Source: Dermatemys mawii (taxonomy: Eukaryota; Chordata; Testudines; Dermatemydidae). Taken from it: a stretch of DNA of 64,000 bases. This document shows, piece by piece, positions 1 through 13,588 of this stretch. The DNA lies in NCBI GenBank assembly GCA_007922305.1, contig ML677334.1, positions 21,157,626 through 21,221,625 on the forward strand, given 5' to 3'. The notes under the pieces are model-generated. The model was given only the letters and a program-made list of their open reading frames with translations. It was not told the DNA's origin and ran no database searches. A program made the translations under genes and the position numbers. The stretch's first letter is position 1, and the number at the start of each line of letters is the position of its first letter.

Positions 1-3000
1 TATTGTAATGAATTATGTACTGAAATAAGGAACTGCAATATGTATTCTTAGAAAAACTCTGTTCTGAAAAGTCAAGTAGGCAATGCCTTTTCAGGAGTGT
101 TTTACAAAGGGCCACAGATGCAAGTTTAAAAAACGAGCTTGGACAATAAAAAGTGACAGAGTAATAGTAAGTAACAAATAAAAAGAGCAATGACAATAGA
201 AGTTAGTACTCCATACAAAAATGCTGTAGTTTTAAATATACCTAGTAACTTCTCTCTTTAGGACATCTCCAGGATCTCAGATGGTGATCAGGCTCATCGT
301 AACCTCCTCAAATATACACCTCTCCCCAGGCCATGATCACCCCAACCCTACCCTCTGGCTATTCCACACCTCAGCCAACAAACCACTGATGTTGCAACAG
401 TGATGTTCTCAATCTGAAGAAACAGAGCTGGTATGTCAGAACAAACCAATGCATTCTTCACAGCCACTCCACTACTGCTTTCCAACCTCTTCCTGGCCCT
501 TTAATCCATTTGTGGATTGTCAACTTATTTCCACCTGGAATTGTCAATGGTTCACTGATTAAGTGGCACAGTCAGAGAATGGGGATTATTGGAAGTGTGG
601 AAGGTATAGCCGGGGAAATCATGGCTTAGGGAGAGGGGAATATTTGAAGAGGAGTTTACAGAGTGAGTTCACGGGTGGGAGAGAGCAGAAGAGAGGATGC
701 TGGTGATATATCAGGAGGGTAATGTGGGCATGACAAAACAGAGGGGAGGAGAGAAAAGATTCAGCTGGTGAACCATGGAGGCTTGCCAGCGAAATGGCAT
801 CTCTGATATCTGCCAAAAAAAATGAAAAAAATGTCAAACATGGCAGCCACCCCCACTTGAATCAGGGCAAAGCAGTTGTAGTGTGGACGCAAGGATAATA
901 AACCTTACAAAAAGTTATGATGGCTAGCAGAGATGCACTCAACTGGTGGTAGAATAATCTGAATATAAAACAATAGATTGTGAATATCATGGATTGATTT
1001 CTCTAAACTATAAAACGCTACAGTATAGATCTGGTATCATTACCTCCTTACACAGTGGTATTCACCATGAATCTTTAGCTTTGAACTTAATAGGACTGCT
1101 CAAATGAGTAAGTTTTATGGGTCATATTAAATGCTCTTCTCTCCTTTGGACAATTCAGCACCAGGAGCCCAGTACTCTTTAGCTACCCTTCAGCAAGGCA
1201 GAACATGGGAGTGACAAGGGGAAGGTGAGGTGAGAGAGAGAAGCAAACATATTTAGGCCAGCATTGTATCATGCAATTAAAGTTCCAATTCTGCATCCCA
1301 CACTCATTTAAGTAGTCCCACTGATTTCAGCAGTTATCACACACGATGAATGCTTCCAGTAGCTGAACTAAGAGGGGCTTTCAGAAAACGTTCACTTTAA
1401 AAGAAGAAGTACTGTCAGTTTTAGAGCACACAATGTTCTTTTCTGTCACAGCTGGCTGACTCCCATTCTGCGTGAAGCCAAGAGTGACGTGAATTCACAG
1501 CTACCACAGAACCACACGTAAGCATGAAACTAGCCTACGAGAGACCACATATTGTGCTAAATAACTCCTCCAAGGCCTGATCCCGGGAGGTACAACTCCC
1601 AATAAAGCCAACGGGAGTAATTACACTCAATGGGAGATACTCATCACCTCTCAGGATCTGAAATTTAGTCAGGTTAACAGGGCCATTCAACACAAAGGTT
1701 CTGGATTACTGTGCTTTAATCAATGGGCATGGCCTTGGAGCATTTTGGAAGATGGTGCTAATGAACTCCCCCACTCACAGACTCCCAAGACATCCCTCCC
1801 CCCCCAACAGAAAAATGACAGTTAGAGGTGGGATCTCAAAAATGCTCAATGTTAGCCTCTCTCTGTCTCTACTGTAAAACTCCCAATGACTTTACTGGAG
1901 CACAGTTAGAACAGCACTGACCAACTTTTTAATATCCCACCCTATAATCAGATTTTGATCTTAGATTGTTTAAAAATCTTAGAATCAAACACATTTGTTT
2001 TAATTGCATGAATAAAATAGAAGGATTATAGTGGTTGGTGCTGGGGAGTTGTTTGTAAATGAAACACTTCGGCTACTGTCCAACAGAGATAATTATATGA
2101 TGCTGTTGATAACAAGACTTGCCATGCTGAATTTCCTTTTCTTCAGGCACTTTTGATATTTTTACAAACTTTGTGCACTTTTTTTTAAAAAAATATTGGC
2201 AACAGGAAGTTATTTAATTTCTGAGCCCTCTTGTCTATGTTATAATTTTAAAAAAACCTACCCAACATTGTAGTGTTCTTGTGCAGTTATGCCCCAGAGA
2301 CATCACTGTCTTTCCTGTGCATGTACAATGCAGATAACATCTAAGAATTGTCCCAAAGGGACTCTAAGCAAAGCAGAACAGTTTGTGTCAACGTAACAAG
2401 TAAATACTGTAGACTAAGATTTTCAGATGCTCATGGCTTGTTTATTAGTGTGCAAAAATGCCATAGGCTTCATAATTTCAGTAGTTAGTGGTGTTAGCAA
2501 TCTTAGAATTTTCAACAAAAACCAAGTCAAAGAAGGAAGCAAAAAAATCACTAAGGTGTCTGTTTCCTTGCTTAGGTATGTGCTCATCATGAGAACACAG
2601 AGTCTGTACCTGATCATAAGATTGCTGAAGCCAATGGAATGACTTCCAATGCCTCGGTGGTCCTTTGAGCCTTAGTGATTTATTCAGGAAGCTATAATAT
2701 TGCTAGAAAATGTTAAGAGTAAATCCTACTTTAGGATTTAACACGATTTAAATTCATAATATTAACAAAGATGGGGCAGGAAAACTAAACATTAAGTGTA
2801 TGCGTATAATTCAGCATTTCTTTCAAAAGGAAACTTGAATTTTGTCATCTGGTAGAACAATAGATGGATTTTTCAGTGAAAGAAGTGGATTTATGTTCCA
2901 GCAGACCAGTTCCACTCATTAAATTTGTTAAATTCATAGAATATTTGCCTCTCTCAAAAATGAAATGTTTTGTCTAGGTCAGAGATAAAACCTTATTATA

Positions 3001-5790
3001 AGAGTTGATGAAAAAAGCAAATATTATTATAAATCCAACGTGAAGGAATGAATCCACGTTAATTACTTACTGCTGCAGTTGGTATATTCACAGTGAAATA
3101 TTTCTTCAACTGATATCTTGCACACCAACACTTTTTCCTTCTTTCTCCCTCCAAACAAACGCTTCCCTGGATTGAATCAAACCAGCTTCTTCATCAAATT
3201 AAATATTTTCTCGGAGTTATGAAAAACAATATACATACACTGGTGTAAAGCAAACCGAATTCTATGCTCCAATTGAAAAAAACACAAACCCTCAGCAGTT
3301 CACCACACAAGTTCAAGTGTTTATACAAACTTCCTACATCTATACATAAGCAGAATAACCAACTACATCACAGTGCCTTTCTCATGGCCACTTTTTAATT
3401 CAATGCTAACTATTCTCCAGTTATTGCTTCTAAACCTTTATCATCTCAACCATATACCTACATTCATTTTTTAAAAAGTTTTCCAGGATTATCAATATTA
3501 ATTAATTTACACATGATGCCAGAAGTAATTGAGGCCACGCATGTTTTTTCCAGTGCAGTTAAAGATACGTGAGAGACTGGAGAGCCAATATACTAAAAGA
3601 TAATTTTCTTTTCAGTTTTCTATTTCAGCAGACAGAGTAACCACCAAAACTAGAATTTTGTCTCTCTTAGGCCCTGAAACTAAAGGCTACAGTTAAACCG
3701 ATACAGTGAGAGCTAACAAAACCAGAACAAGTATTCTGATTTCAAGATTGTCAAAGCTGAAACAAGCGAGAGTTAGTAAAATTTCTAAAATTCACTGTTA
3801 TTTGTGAAACAATACTATGCTTGCACCATTTCACCATACATTGTAAAATAAAGCCAAACCCATTACACGGTATCTCTCAAGTTTTCAAAAATGAGAAACA
3901 AAATTTAAATATATACTTTATATAACCAGGGTTTACACTGAGAGCTAACAAACACCTGGCAACTGAAGAGCAAATATGTTATAACTTCTAATTATTTTAC
4001 GGGTCATTACCTATTAAGGTCTGAACACTGCACACTTGCTTAATGTTTGGAATATTCAATGAAACCATAATAAAATTTCTCTCTCATTTGGAATGTTACT
4101 AGCTTTTTTTGAAGACTGATATTTTTGGATTTTATTCAATACTTTATATAATGCACAAGAAAAACAATGGAGTATCTTTTATGACCTAGTTTAATTTTTT
4201 CCTATTCTACTTATCTGTGGCTAACTTGAAATGAAAAATAAATAAGTGGATGTTACTTTCCTAGACTGTTATCAACCCAGCTTAAACAATCTGAACTTTC
4301 CTATGCAGAAAAAGACTTTGCAGTAGCAAAATGATGCAACCACATCTAGTACCGTTGAGATAGTAGGTTTGTATGAGAGAATGGGAAATCCAAACAGCAC
4401 ATTAAAGATTTCATCTTGACAAAAGCAATACCAAGAATCTCCACCAAGAAAAAGCTAATAGAAGCATGACAAAACACATGTCTTGTTATTTCTTCAGGTT
4501 GCTAATATAGGAGAGTTTGTTATAATCAAAGAAACATTCTGAATTCACTAAGAATGATGTTTGATTAACTTAAACTATATATAAATAGTATTGTATGGTG
4601 TATTCAGAAGTATAAAAAAATCTAAAAGTATTTGGATGTTTTTGCTTTAACATTTTCGAGTAATCTAGTAACACTATGAGGGGGGAGGGAAAAGAGTTAT
4701 AGAACTTAAAAAAACAAAGACTCATAATGCAAAGTAACACTCAAGATAGAGTTTGACTTCAATGCTCTATCCCCTTTGAGAGTTCTCCTCAGTTTTGTAA
4801 CTTTAATATCTCAATTTCTAGTCAAATCAGTTGTTGGGGAAAGGCGGGGGGGAGGGAGAGAGAGAAATACAAACCCTGAGTTGTCCAAAAACACCACCAC
4901 AATTTCTATTCTAAAATCATTATTTTTTAAAGATAAATGTTACATTTTTGGCATTAAACTTCTCAGTATTTAAATTTATGTAAACATACCATCAACGACT
5001 TCCAAGAAATTCTTTTTTAAAAAAAAACAACCAAAACCCCTCAGCTTAAATTTGTGAACCCAGATGCAAATAGGAAACCTCTAGCACCTGGCAAGTTCTT
5101 TCAGGTTAGTCAAAAGCCATGTGTTAATCTGACTTGTCACATCAACAGATGAGGATGGGAGTACTTATTTTTGTTTAGGGGCATTTCAGCAAAAAAGCTA
5201 AAGTGGGAAACAGCCAGCAGATAAGGTTTCCTCAAGGCAAACCAGCAAGAGGTTACCAAGAGTTTTGACCAGTACAGCTACAGAACCACCTAACTGAAAA
5301 TCAGTCAACCGTTGTTTGTCCTTTCAGTTACTTTCTGGAGCAGTTACAAATGCTGTTGATTTTATTAATGACTCATAGAAAATACATTTATGTTTCAGCA
5401 ATAACCATTAATCGACCACATTGTAGAGTTATTTCATGTTTGCTTTTGAGAACATCATAAATAAATGAAACAGACTTATGGGGAATCTGAACTACCAAAG
5501 TTGCAAAGGTCCTGTAATATTTATTTTTAATAATACAGTAGCCTTTTTATATTCACAGCACTTGATTACATAAGGATCTCACAGCAATCTTATGAAGTAT
5601 TTTCAGATTTTTTAAAAAAAATCATTAAGATCAGAAACATCCATATCTATTTTTAGAAATGAAAACTTACATACTTTCCACATCTTTTCCTATGTGGAAG
5701 TAGAAGGGCTCATTGTGTTCCAGTGAAGGTGGTATTCAGGAGACTGCAGTCAATGGGTCAATACAGACCCATACTTTCAACAACCTAACC
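1..5790 (-). other. DUSP22: DUSP22 intron 3, repeat-poor stretch
   Basis: This is AT-rich DNA lying 3' of DUSP22 exon 3 on the minus strand, so by inference it is intron. I looked for the next DUSP22 exon (the segment beginning GVKYLC and running to the catalytic cysteine) and did not find it. The ORFs here are short and have no recognisable domain. Around 1255-1340 and 1560-1670 there are weak traces of the palindromic 'gatcc...aatggga' repeats common in reptiles. Otherwise I see no interspersed repeat, which is unusual for this window and could mean retained regulatory sequence. Confidence 0.45.
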
Positions 5791-6414
5791 CAGTGGTTCC
5801 CAAACTGGGGTTCGTGGACCCCTGGGGATTCACGAAATGTTACAGGGGTTTCTTGGGAAAAAATTCCCTAATGGCTGACAGAGCTGTCCAGCAGCCTGGA
5901 GCTCCTGGACTTCCAAGAGCTAAGCAGATCAAAGCAAGCATATCCATCACACTCAGGAGATTTAAACCTCAAGACTCCTTATAAGAAATGGAAAGGGAGG
6001 TGGGTATATTTGGTTTTTAAAATTAAATAGGCAGCTAGTGTTGTTTTTAAAATTATTATGAAGAACAAATTTAAGCTTTGTTGTAACGTGTGTTGTTTGC
6101 CTGAACTGCTCAAGACCTGAATGCTTGTCTAGGAGGACTCTGAGTGGGCTTCTTAAATCCCTTCATGCGATTTCACAACTGATACTCCTTTGATGAAACA
6201 TAGCAGCCTTGTCTTATAACAGGCATATTCAAAGTGATACAAGCTACAAAAGTGAGACGTTGGAAGAGTGTGTATTATATATAATTTCCAAGATCGCTGC
6301 TTTTATACTCAGGTAAAGGAGAAAATCCCTGGAAATAATCATTTTTAGGAGGGGTTCATGAGACGACATTTTAGTGAAAGGGGTTCACAGGTTGTTAAAG
6401 TTTGGGAACCACTT
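5791..6414. mobile_element. hAT-type non-autonomous DNA transposon, 624 bp
   Basis: The element starts CAGTGGTTCCCAAACT and ends with the inverted counterpart AGTTTGGGAACCACTT. It is flanked by a perfect 8-bp direct repeat, ACCTAACC (5783-5790 and 6415-6422), as expected for hAT transposition. The interior has no transposase; a 63-codon ORF at 5793-5984 starts inside the terminal repeat and is not a gene. The last base of the right terminus (T for G) has drifted. It lies in DUSP22 intron 3. Confidence 0.88.
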
Positions 6415-6422
6415 ACCTAACC

Positions 6423-9400
6423 ACTAATAGAGGTGCCTCATTAATGGAAAGATTCTAGAACCACCCTTGCACCAGATGTTAGTGTTACCCAACAAAGACT
6501 GGAGTTCACCTGGAAGGTGGAATAACTAGGGAAACCAAAGAATGAACTGAGGCAGTGTATCACTGCAGCAGTGTCCACCAGAGATGACTAATGTTGAGTG
6601 CCCAACTTGAGACATTACAAGGAACCAATATCAAGAGGATGAGTGCTAGCACTTCCTGGAATTCAAGCATCTCAAAGTTCACATACAAAATAACTAGTCA
6701 CTTTTGAGAAATTAGGTCAAGTTCCCAACTCCTCATGAACTCAACCGAAGTCAGAAGAACTGCTTTTTAAACAAAGGAGTCTTCTCACACCACTACCGCT
6801 AAAAGAAAAATGGTAGCTGTTTTGCTCAGCACAGTCTTTTGAAACCTCTTGTGGGGAAATTCTTCTTACCATGAATAAGCAGTGAAATGTAATTGAAAAT
6901 TAGATTTTTTTTAATTTAAAATGAGTACTTCTGAGCTTCCTCTTGATTGTGATCAGACTGTTAAAGAATGACAATTTGTGACACTGGTTGAGGTAAGAGC
7001 CCATTGGAAGAAACTCAAACAGAACAGTTTCAATCTGACTTTAATTACTTATTTAACAACTGGAAGAACGAATTGTCACTGTGGTAGCATGCTAATGACT
7101 TGGAAATTGCATTTTGTTGTATGCTATCTGACCAGCAGAATGCACTCGTTAAGAGTCCCCTAAGACTCTGGCCTACATACAAAAAGTTTGCAGAGCCAGT
7201 GTACAGAATGTGCTACACAATCACGACTAAAGGATGTATTTTTTCCATCGGTTCCTCAAGAAGCAATTTTTATTTACAAATAGCTTCTTGCATCGCAAGA
7301 GTTGCTCCATGTTATACAATACAGAAGCTGTAATTTTTAAAAGGTCTGGAGGTTTACGCACAATGAGCAGCATCAGTCCAGATTTAGCCTGAACTCAAAA
7401 AATGCATGATTGATTGGTTTCCTAATGTTTCCCTATTTAGCCATGATGCACTTCTAGTTCAAACCAGAGACTTATGGGTTAGTTTCTGAGTGTGAATATT
7501 CCCTTGAGATTATAGACCTAAAGAGAGAATGCTGAAATTTAGTTATCTTCTGCACCTGTAGTTCTACCAGTCAGGGAGATGGAAATTGCTTCTTTCGTCT
7601 TAATGCAGGGTTTCCCCCAAGAATGTTGGAAATCTCTTAAAGTGCATCAAAGGTCGGGGGTGGGGGGGGACACAGGCCATTTCAAAAGTAAAGCTAAAAG
7701 TGGTTGTGGAAGCTTTCAGGATAGGGAACATGGTATTGGCCACACCATGTTTCAGTTTTCTATCACCATTTAGTATTTCAGAGGACACCCTATGCTGAAC
7801 ATGCCCCAATAATATTCTGAGGCACCAAGAGCTGATATCTTAGGCAGCAGCAGGAATATCAGCCAAAGGCTGTGTTGAAGGAGCTGATCTGCTCTATGCT
7901 AAGAAACTAGCTACTTTCTCTGCTCATCTGGAACCCTTTTTTAACCCAGAAGGTGCAAAACGTACAGCTCACTTTAAGTTTGATACCTGAAATATTTGGC
8001 CACACAGAAATTTAAGAAATTTCCACAAACATCAAATCTAAGTGTAGACCCAAAAGGATATATTATGATTACCAGGTCTCTAAAAAAGTGTCAAACTAAC
8101 ATCTCTCTTCCAGGATAACAGGTGATGATAGAGAGATTGCATGGCTTTTGCTAGCAGATCGGCCACTTTGTCAAGTTTCCTCAGAACTCCTAGATCTTCC
8201 ATCCAATCCTAGGAACTTGTTACTTATAAGTTTGTTACAGCACATCCTCTTTTGACTTTTCCATCCCTATGAGTTCCTGAAAAGAACAGGTATGTCTGCA
8301 ACATTGCATCAGTTTTCACCACAGACAAAGAAATAATTTAGTTTCTCTGCAACATCACCATTCTTTTACTTCCCCTCAGCCTCTCACACTTACTAATTCG
8401 AACATAAAAACAAGAAGATACTCTAAGTATATCTTTGGCTACATTCTCAACTATTCACTTGTTCCTCTTAATTCTACCTTATATTTTACCTGACATAGTT
8501 TGTGTTCCTTTCTAATAGCTTTAATTGGGCTGCATTTCCATTTTTTAAAGAATACCTTCAAAAAGTATGTGGGCTTTACTCTAAATCATCTTAGCTGCGG
8601 GACTCAAAGAATTTGGCACATACTTTGCTGGTGAACTATTATTTTAATCCTGGAGTCCAAATTAACATGCTGTCTTGATGAACTAGCATCATTGATGCTA
8701 GGAGAACTGAAAATAAGAGTCATGCATTAACTACTTCTGCAAACTCAAGGAGCTTGAAGGATTGTTTTTATGGCTCTCAGAAATATCCCTTCTCCTCTCC
8801 CCCACCCTCCTTGTCAGTTTCTTAGAGACTGCATGGAAGATCAAATTTGGGATCTAAATTCTTTAGGAGGGTCCCTTGAAACCTTTTAGTCTTAAAGTTA
8901 CAGTTCATTTAAGATAAGTGATGACAGCAGCACAAGAAAAGCTAATAAATCGACCAAAATAGATAACTGCATAAAATTGTCTCAAGTAGTTCTTTTTTTT
9001 CTTTTTACAGACCTTACAAGCCAAAGCTTATTTTACCTAGCCATTACGATGTGGGAGGGGAAGTACACACAGCACTATTCTGGAGATATTGTGCACAAGA
9101 TCTATCTTGGCACAGTGAATGGGATCCAAATTTTTTTTTTAAAGAATAAATAACTCTTCTTCCTGCAGGTGCTCTCGTTAACTATAAAGAATGAAAAAAA
9201 ACACACTACAAAATTTACATTATAGAAGAGCTAGTGGAGAAAGATTATGATGTTTCATTGGCATGCACCACAGAATATTTACTAAGCAGCAATCATAATT
9301 ATGTTATGCTTTAAACAACTATGTATAATACTTTAAAATCATTGTATTTGCCCTAGACAGAAACCGATCATCAAACCACAGAAGCTCCAATGACAGGACT

Positions 9401-9901
9401 ATCTTACTGATGGACCACTTATACAGACTTGTATCACCAAACAGGCTAGATATATCTTATAGACCAAAGACTGCACTGGTGTGTGAATTGGCTATAGACA
9501 ATGTAAAGGGAGCGGTGTGCTCTTAAAAAACAAACAAACACAAAATCTTGTCCAATTTGCTGGGATTTAAATATAAACTAATTACTTACCTGGATGGTTT
9601 CAGATTAACAATTGCAACTATATATCCCTTTTACTTCTAATACCCATGAAAAAGAAAAATCAATTCTTTTAGAAACAGAAAGCAAGAAAAACCACACACA
9701 TGCACAAAGCACAGAACCTACACAAGGCCAGCTTCAAATGCGACTCACTGTAAACGGAATGGTGATGATCCAAGCCTTCTATGACTGAAGATAGGAGTAT
9801 AGGCTACTTTAATGGGAACGTTAAAATGGCTCTAAGGTCATGCTATTCTTCCTTTTGAGATCCATGTTTCTGATAAAATGAAAATGTCTTCATTACATCA
9901 T
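6423..9901 (-). other. DUSP22: DUSP22 intron 3, no recognised feature
   Basis: AT-rich intronic DNA. It holds a G-run near 7655-7670 and short A/T runs. Small ORFs overlap on both strands around 7580-7810, but none has a recognisable domain or splice context. I see no exon or clearly bounded repeat. Confidence 0.4.
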
Positions 9902-10251
9902 CAAATCGTAGAAAATTAGGGTTGGAAGAGACCTCAGGAGGCCATCTAGTGCAATCCCCTACTCAAAGCAGGACCAACCCTAATTAAATCATCCCAGACA
10001 GGGCTTTGTCAAGCCATGCCTTAAAAACCTGTAAGGACTGAGATTCCACGATCTCCCTAAGTAACCCATTCCAGTGCTTCACCACTCTCCTAGTGAAATA
10101 GATTTTCCTAATATCCAGCCTAGACCTCCTCCACTGCAACTTGAGACCATTGCTCCTGGTTCGGTCATCTGCCACCACTGAGAACTGCCTACCTCCGTCT
10201 TCTTTGGAACCACCCTTCAGGTAGTTGAAAGCTATCATCAAATCCCCCATA
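9902..10251 (-). mobile_element. CR1 LINE 3' end fragment
   Basis: Read on the minus strand this is the end of a CR1 ORF2 and its 3' UTR. The minus-strand ORF 9984-10250 includes RSRLDIRKIYFTRRVVKHWN and ends VFKAWLDKALSGMI, the usual C-terminal stretch of CR1 (LDIRK-F---VVKHWN-L-R--VES-SLQVFK-WLDK-L-GM). The short tail after the stop, seen on the plus strand as 'gtagaaaattagggttggaa', is the typical CR1 3' end. The copy is severely 5' truncated and sits antisense-neutral inside DUSP22 intron 3. Confidence 0.9.
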
Positions 10252-10489
10252 CAAATCTGCTATATAACAGAGTATAGAACTTGCTGTGATGCAACAAAGG
10301 CCAGTCTGCAAATGACAGAATATTGTAAATTAATGCCAGGAGAACAGATAGCTCCAAGAGACTGGGAATAGGATTCATACACTTACTGTTTCAACTTTGG
10401 TCTAGATTAACAGCAATAAAAACGTAGTAGTAACTGACAAACATTTGTTGGATTCTATAAAAAAAGTTGATAGTTTCAATCCAGTTCCT

Positions 10490-10645
10490 GATGGACATAT
10501 GGCTACTTCTATTGTACACACATCTCCTAGAGAAAATCCAGACTTGACTTTAAAATTGGCAGTTATAGAAAATCCACCACAAACCTTGAAAAGTTGTTCC
10601 AATGGTCAATTACCCTGTCTTTGAAAAATATTTCTTAAATTTAGG
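10490..10645 (-). mobile_element. CR1 LINE fragment, diverged
   Basis: The plus-strand text contains 'ttaaaattggcagttatagaaaatcc' followed by 'accacaaaccttgaaaagttg', matching the same CR1 3' region found more clearly at 61119-61310. It is a diverged copy of a different CR1 subfamily from its neighbour at 9902-10251. Confidence 0.6.
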
Positions 10646-12150
10646 ATAGGAAATTTAAAAAAAAAACAACTTTGGCAAATGGTCAACTCAACTGCCATCT
10701 TGATTTTTTGGGGGGACTACTGTATCTATGTGAACAGGAAAGTTTACTACAGGTCTGATTTTACAGTCATTCCATGCCTTAAGCTCAAAATGATTTCAGT
10801 GGAATTTCCACTGACAGAGCAGCTATATAACTGGGTACCTCATTCAGCACCACTAAAGTCAATAGGAGCTTTGCCTTTGAATTCAGTGGGCATGAGAAAA
10901 AACCCTGAGGCTCTAAGAATGGACTAAAGCTATTAATCTTATATAAATTATATTTTGCTTTTAAAAGACTTACACTAATTTTTCAATACTCCAAGAGCAA
11001 GACAACCTGCAAAGTCCCAATGCATGGTTTTCAACGTATCTTAATTACAACCTGACAAGTAAACATACCTAAATGGAACTAATAAAGTATTGTCACAAGA
11101 TTTTTCTAAACCTTCACTCATCAGTAAGTACTTAGTTGCAGGTGAATACTGGATTAAGACCATGAATTAGAATGTAATTAATAATAATTTCACTGAAAAA
11201 CAAGAGGAATTCACAATCTTCCTTCTACTTAAAGAACTGTGGATAAATTGTAACATTTGTTTTCCACATGAGAGGAGATTGTAGACTGAGAATATTGTGA
11301 CTGCATCTGGAGTCTGCAGTGAGTAGTTCCCCTACCTTGACTAGAAAAATCACGACACTAGACAGAAGCAAGCTTCTGTTTATCTTAAAGGACAACACCC
11401 AGGAGGAAACACATGCAGCACAGACATAAAAGTGTGATTACATCTTCCTTAGTGAGTGCATCTGTATGTCACTCCAGTTAACAGCAGTCTTGAAATTCAA
11501 TGTTTTTAGACCATGCAGTAGTCAAACACACAGGCACACTCAACAAAATTAGCAGTTTTAGCTTTATCTGCCCATGTAAATTGAATGAGTGTTTTTTTAT
11601 GGTGTAGCAGCACAGGGGTAAGTCCCTTCAAGTCATAAGGCAATGGTATTTTTTGTTTTTTATCAAGCCTAGAGAATTACAATTTAGATAAAAAAGGATT
11701 TATTTGTACAGGAGGCTTCAATTTGCTGTGCAGTGTTAGCAAGGGGCATGTTATGGTAAAGGGATTTTTTTAAATGGGTTTTAAACATCCTAGAAATCAA
11801 CACAGAATGTTAAGTTACCTCTGCTACTGGGCTAAGAACATGCACTCTTACCAACAGAAGTTGGTCCAATAAGAGAGAGTAGCTCCCTCACCTTGTCTCG
11901 CTGATAAAACAGAATATCAATCAATCAAACACTGTAACTGAATCCTCCTTTGACAGCTGGATTGCCTGTTGTAACAATACCAGTGATGAAAACTGTGAGT
12001 GACTCACAAAACTCTGACTGCCAAATGTTTCCAAGAGAAAACATGGAAATTTGTGTCAAAACATTGTAATAAGGATTAAATTAAGTGAAGGTTGACAGGG
12101 TCACTATTTCATGTTCAGGTTAAGTAAAGCTATGATGGATTCCTCCTTAC
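10646..12150 (-). other. DUSP22: DUSP22 intron 3, exon-proximal part
   Basis: Intronic DNA immediately downstream of exon 3 in the sense of transcription. Around 10755-10915 there is a degenerate 'tttcagtgg...aaagtcaatagga' segment of the palindromic reptile repeat type. Around 11855-11905 a fragment with 'agaagttggtccaataag' and 'caccttgtctcgct' belongs to the repeat seen better at 21140-21350. There is no other recognisable feature. Confidence 0.4.
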
Positions 12151-12233
12151 CTCAAGCATAGGCCTAGCACCGTCATGGATTGACAGAATGTGTGTAACAT
12201 TATTCTTGCTCAGTTGCTCCGCATCTCGAGCAT
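12151..12233 (-). CDS. DUSP22: DUSP22 coding exon 3 (dual-specificity phosphatase 22)
   Basis: DUSP22 (JSP1, VHX) is a small dual-specificity protein phosphatase that acts in JNK and Lck/ERK signalling. This 83-bp exon encodes 28 codons counting the split first one: it begins DARDAEQLSK, continues NNVTHILSIHD and ends GARPMLE. This is the N-terminal part of the DSP fold, before the catalytic HCxxGxxR loop, which lies in a later exon outside the window. The acceptor on the minus strand is CTACAG after a pyrimidine tract, and the donor is GAG/GTAAGG. The exon starts in phase 1 (the G of the Asp codon comes from exon 2) and ends in phase 0. Against the mammalian protein as I remember it, the changes are few and mostly conservative (K to N, V to I, S to G). 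Confidence is high because the family string is distinctive and the phases agree with exons 1 and 2. Confidence 0.96.
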
Positions 12234-13058
12234 CTGTAGTGGGAGGGGGAAAAAGATTATTTTTCAGTTTATCTTAAAAAGCTGTTCCTAATTCTCTCAC
12301 ACATGTTGAAAATCATGATCGTCTGTGAAGTTCTTCTAAAAACAACACATTCAACAAGACAGGAAGGAAAAAAAATGAACTCCAAAGCAAATGATATACT
12401 ATATAAAGAACAAGCTTAAGAAAACATCCCTAAATTATTGTCAGTTTCACATATTTTGCATCTGAAAATTGAGCATGTGTCTATCTGTATGTGCGTCACA
12501 CACCACATGTGTGCAGATAACAGACGTATGATAAATTTCAAAGCCATGTGATAACTTGCATTTATCATACACCTTTGACAGTCTCACCTATTCCCTGCCC
12601 ACTGATACTAATCCATCTGTACTTGGATTTCTGCTTACATTTCAAACCCTGTAGCACTAAGCAGCTTCAAAACTTCCGTCGTTGTTTAAAATCAATTTAC
12701 CACATATGTGTTCCTTCTACCTTCCAAACAGAGAATCTCCCCTTCATGTCCCTTCCACCACCCCTACACAGAAGTTACACTGGCCCAGGTAGGCAATATT
12801 CAGTCATGAAAGGTATAAGGCCTGATATCTCACACTTCTACAGAGCTAGAAACAGAATTCTTATACTAGACAGGAGAAATTCCCAGCTTCCCAAGAAAAT
12901 GCACCCCAGTCGCTTCTAATCCTGGAAGACCCTAATAAATCACATTTTAAGTCTAGAAAAACAGAGGTTTTTTAGAGGGGCTTAAATTTATTATTTTCTT
13001 TTCCATCCCAGATTTGTACAGTTGGACTTCTTTCATCAACAAAGAGATACAAAAAACT

Positions 13059-13081
13059 GTGTGTGTATATATATATATATT
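13059..13081. repeat. (TG)n/(TA)n microsatellite
   Basis: A short GTGTG run passes into about eight TA units. Confidence 0.9.
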
Positions 13082-13453
13082 ACAGAAAAAATTGAAGACT
13101 ATGCGATACATATACATAGTGTATGTGAAAATGTGGTATTACGATCTTATTGACATTTTTTTGAGATGACCTACGAAACTCACAAGGAAAGTTGGTGGGG
13201 AAAAGTTTAGGATGTTCGTTTTGTTTTTAATGTCCCCCACCCAAATATTCAACATTTCATCAGAACTCACAAGATTTCTATCAGCTCAATAGGAAGCAGA
13301 ATAACATGGGGAAGGGAAGTTTATAACAATTTAATCAACGTTTGAATTTTGAAATTTCTCATTATTTCAACTAGTTCCACTCATGGGTAAAGTAGCCAAC
13401 CCAACAAAGCCTTTACAACATAGTGCTCCGTCATGTATTCGTTATGCATTCTC

Positions 13454-13479
13454 AACACACACACACACACACACACAGG
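13454..13479. repeat. (AC)n microsatellite
   Basis: About 12 uninterrupted AC units in DUSP22 intron 2. Confidence 0.95.
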
Positions 13480-13576
13480 GTAACCCTCACAAACAGAAAG
13501 TATAACAGAGTCTTGCCTGAGATGTTTAAAACAAGATTAAAAGTTTAACAGTCATCAGTGAGGAGTGAATCTGTGC

Positions 13577-13588
13577 GGGGGGGGGGGG
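13577..13588. repeat. poly-G tract
   Basis: An uninterrupted run of G within an AT-rich intron. It is prone to length change and sequencing error. Confidence 0.85.

Noticed and set aside
7800..7880. Possible DUSP22 exon 4 ('ggcagcagcaggaatatcag')
   Set aside because: The text slightly resembles the reverse complement of the IPAAD segment, but the surrounding codons do not match GVKYLC or the following residues, and splice sites are absent.
13454..13479. CRISPR-like or regulatory array
   Set aside because: It is a plain dinucleotide microsatellite. No direct repeats with unique spacers occur anywhere in the window.
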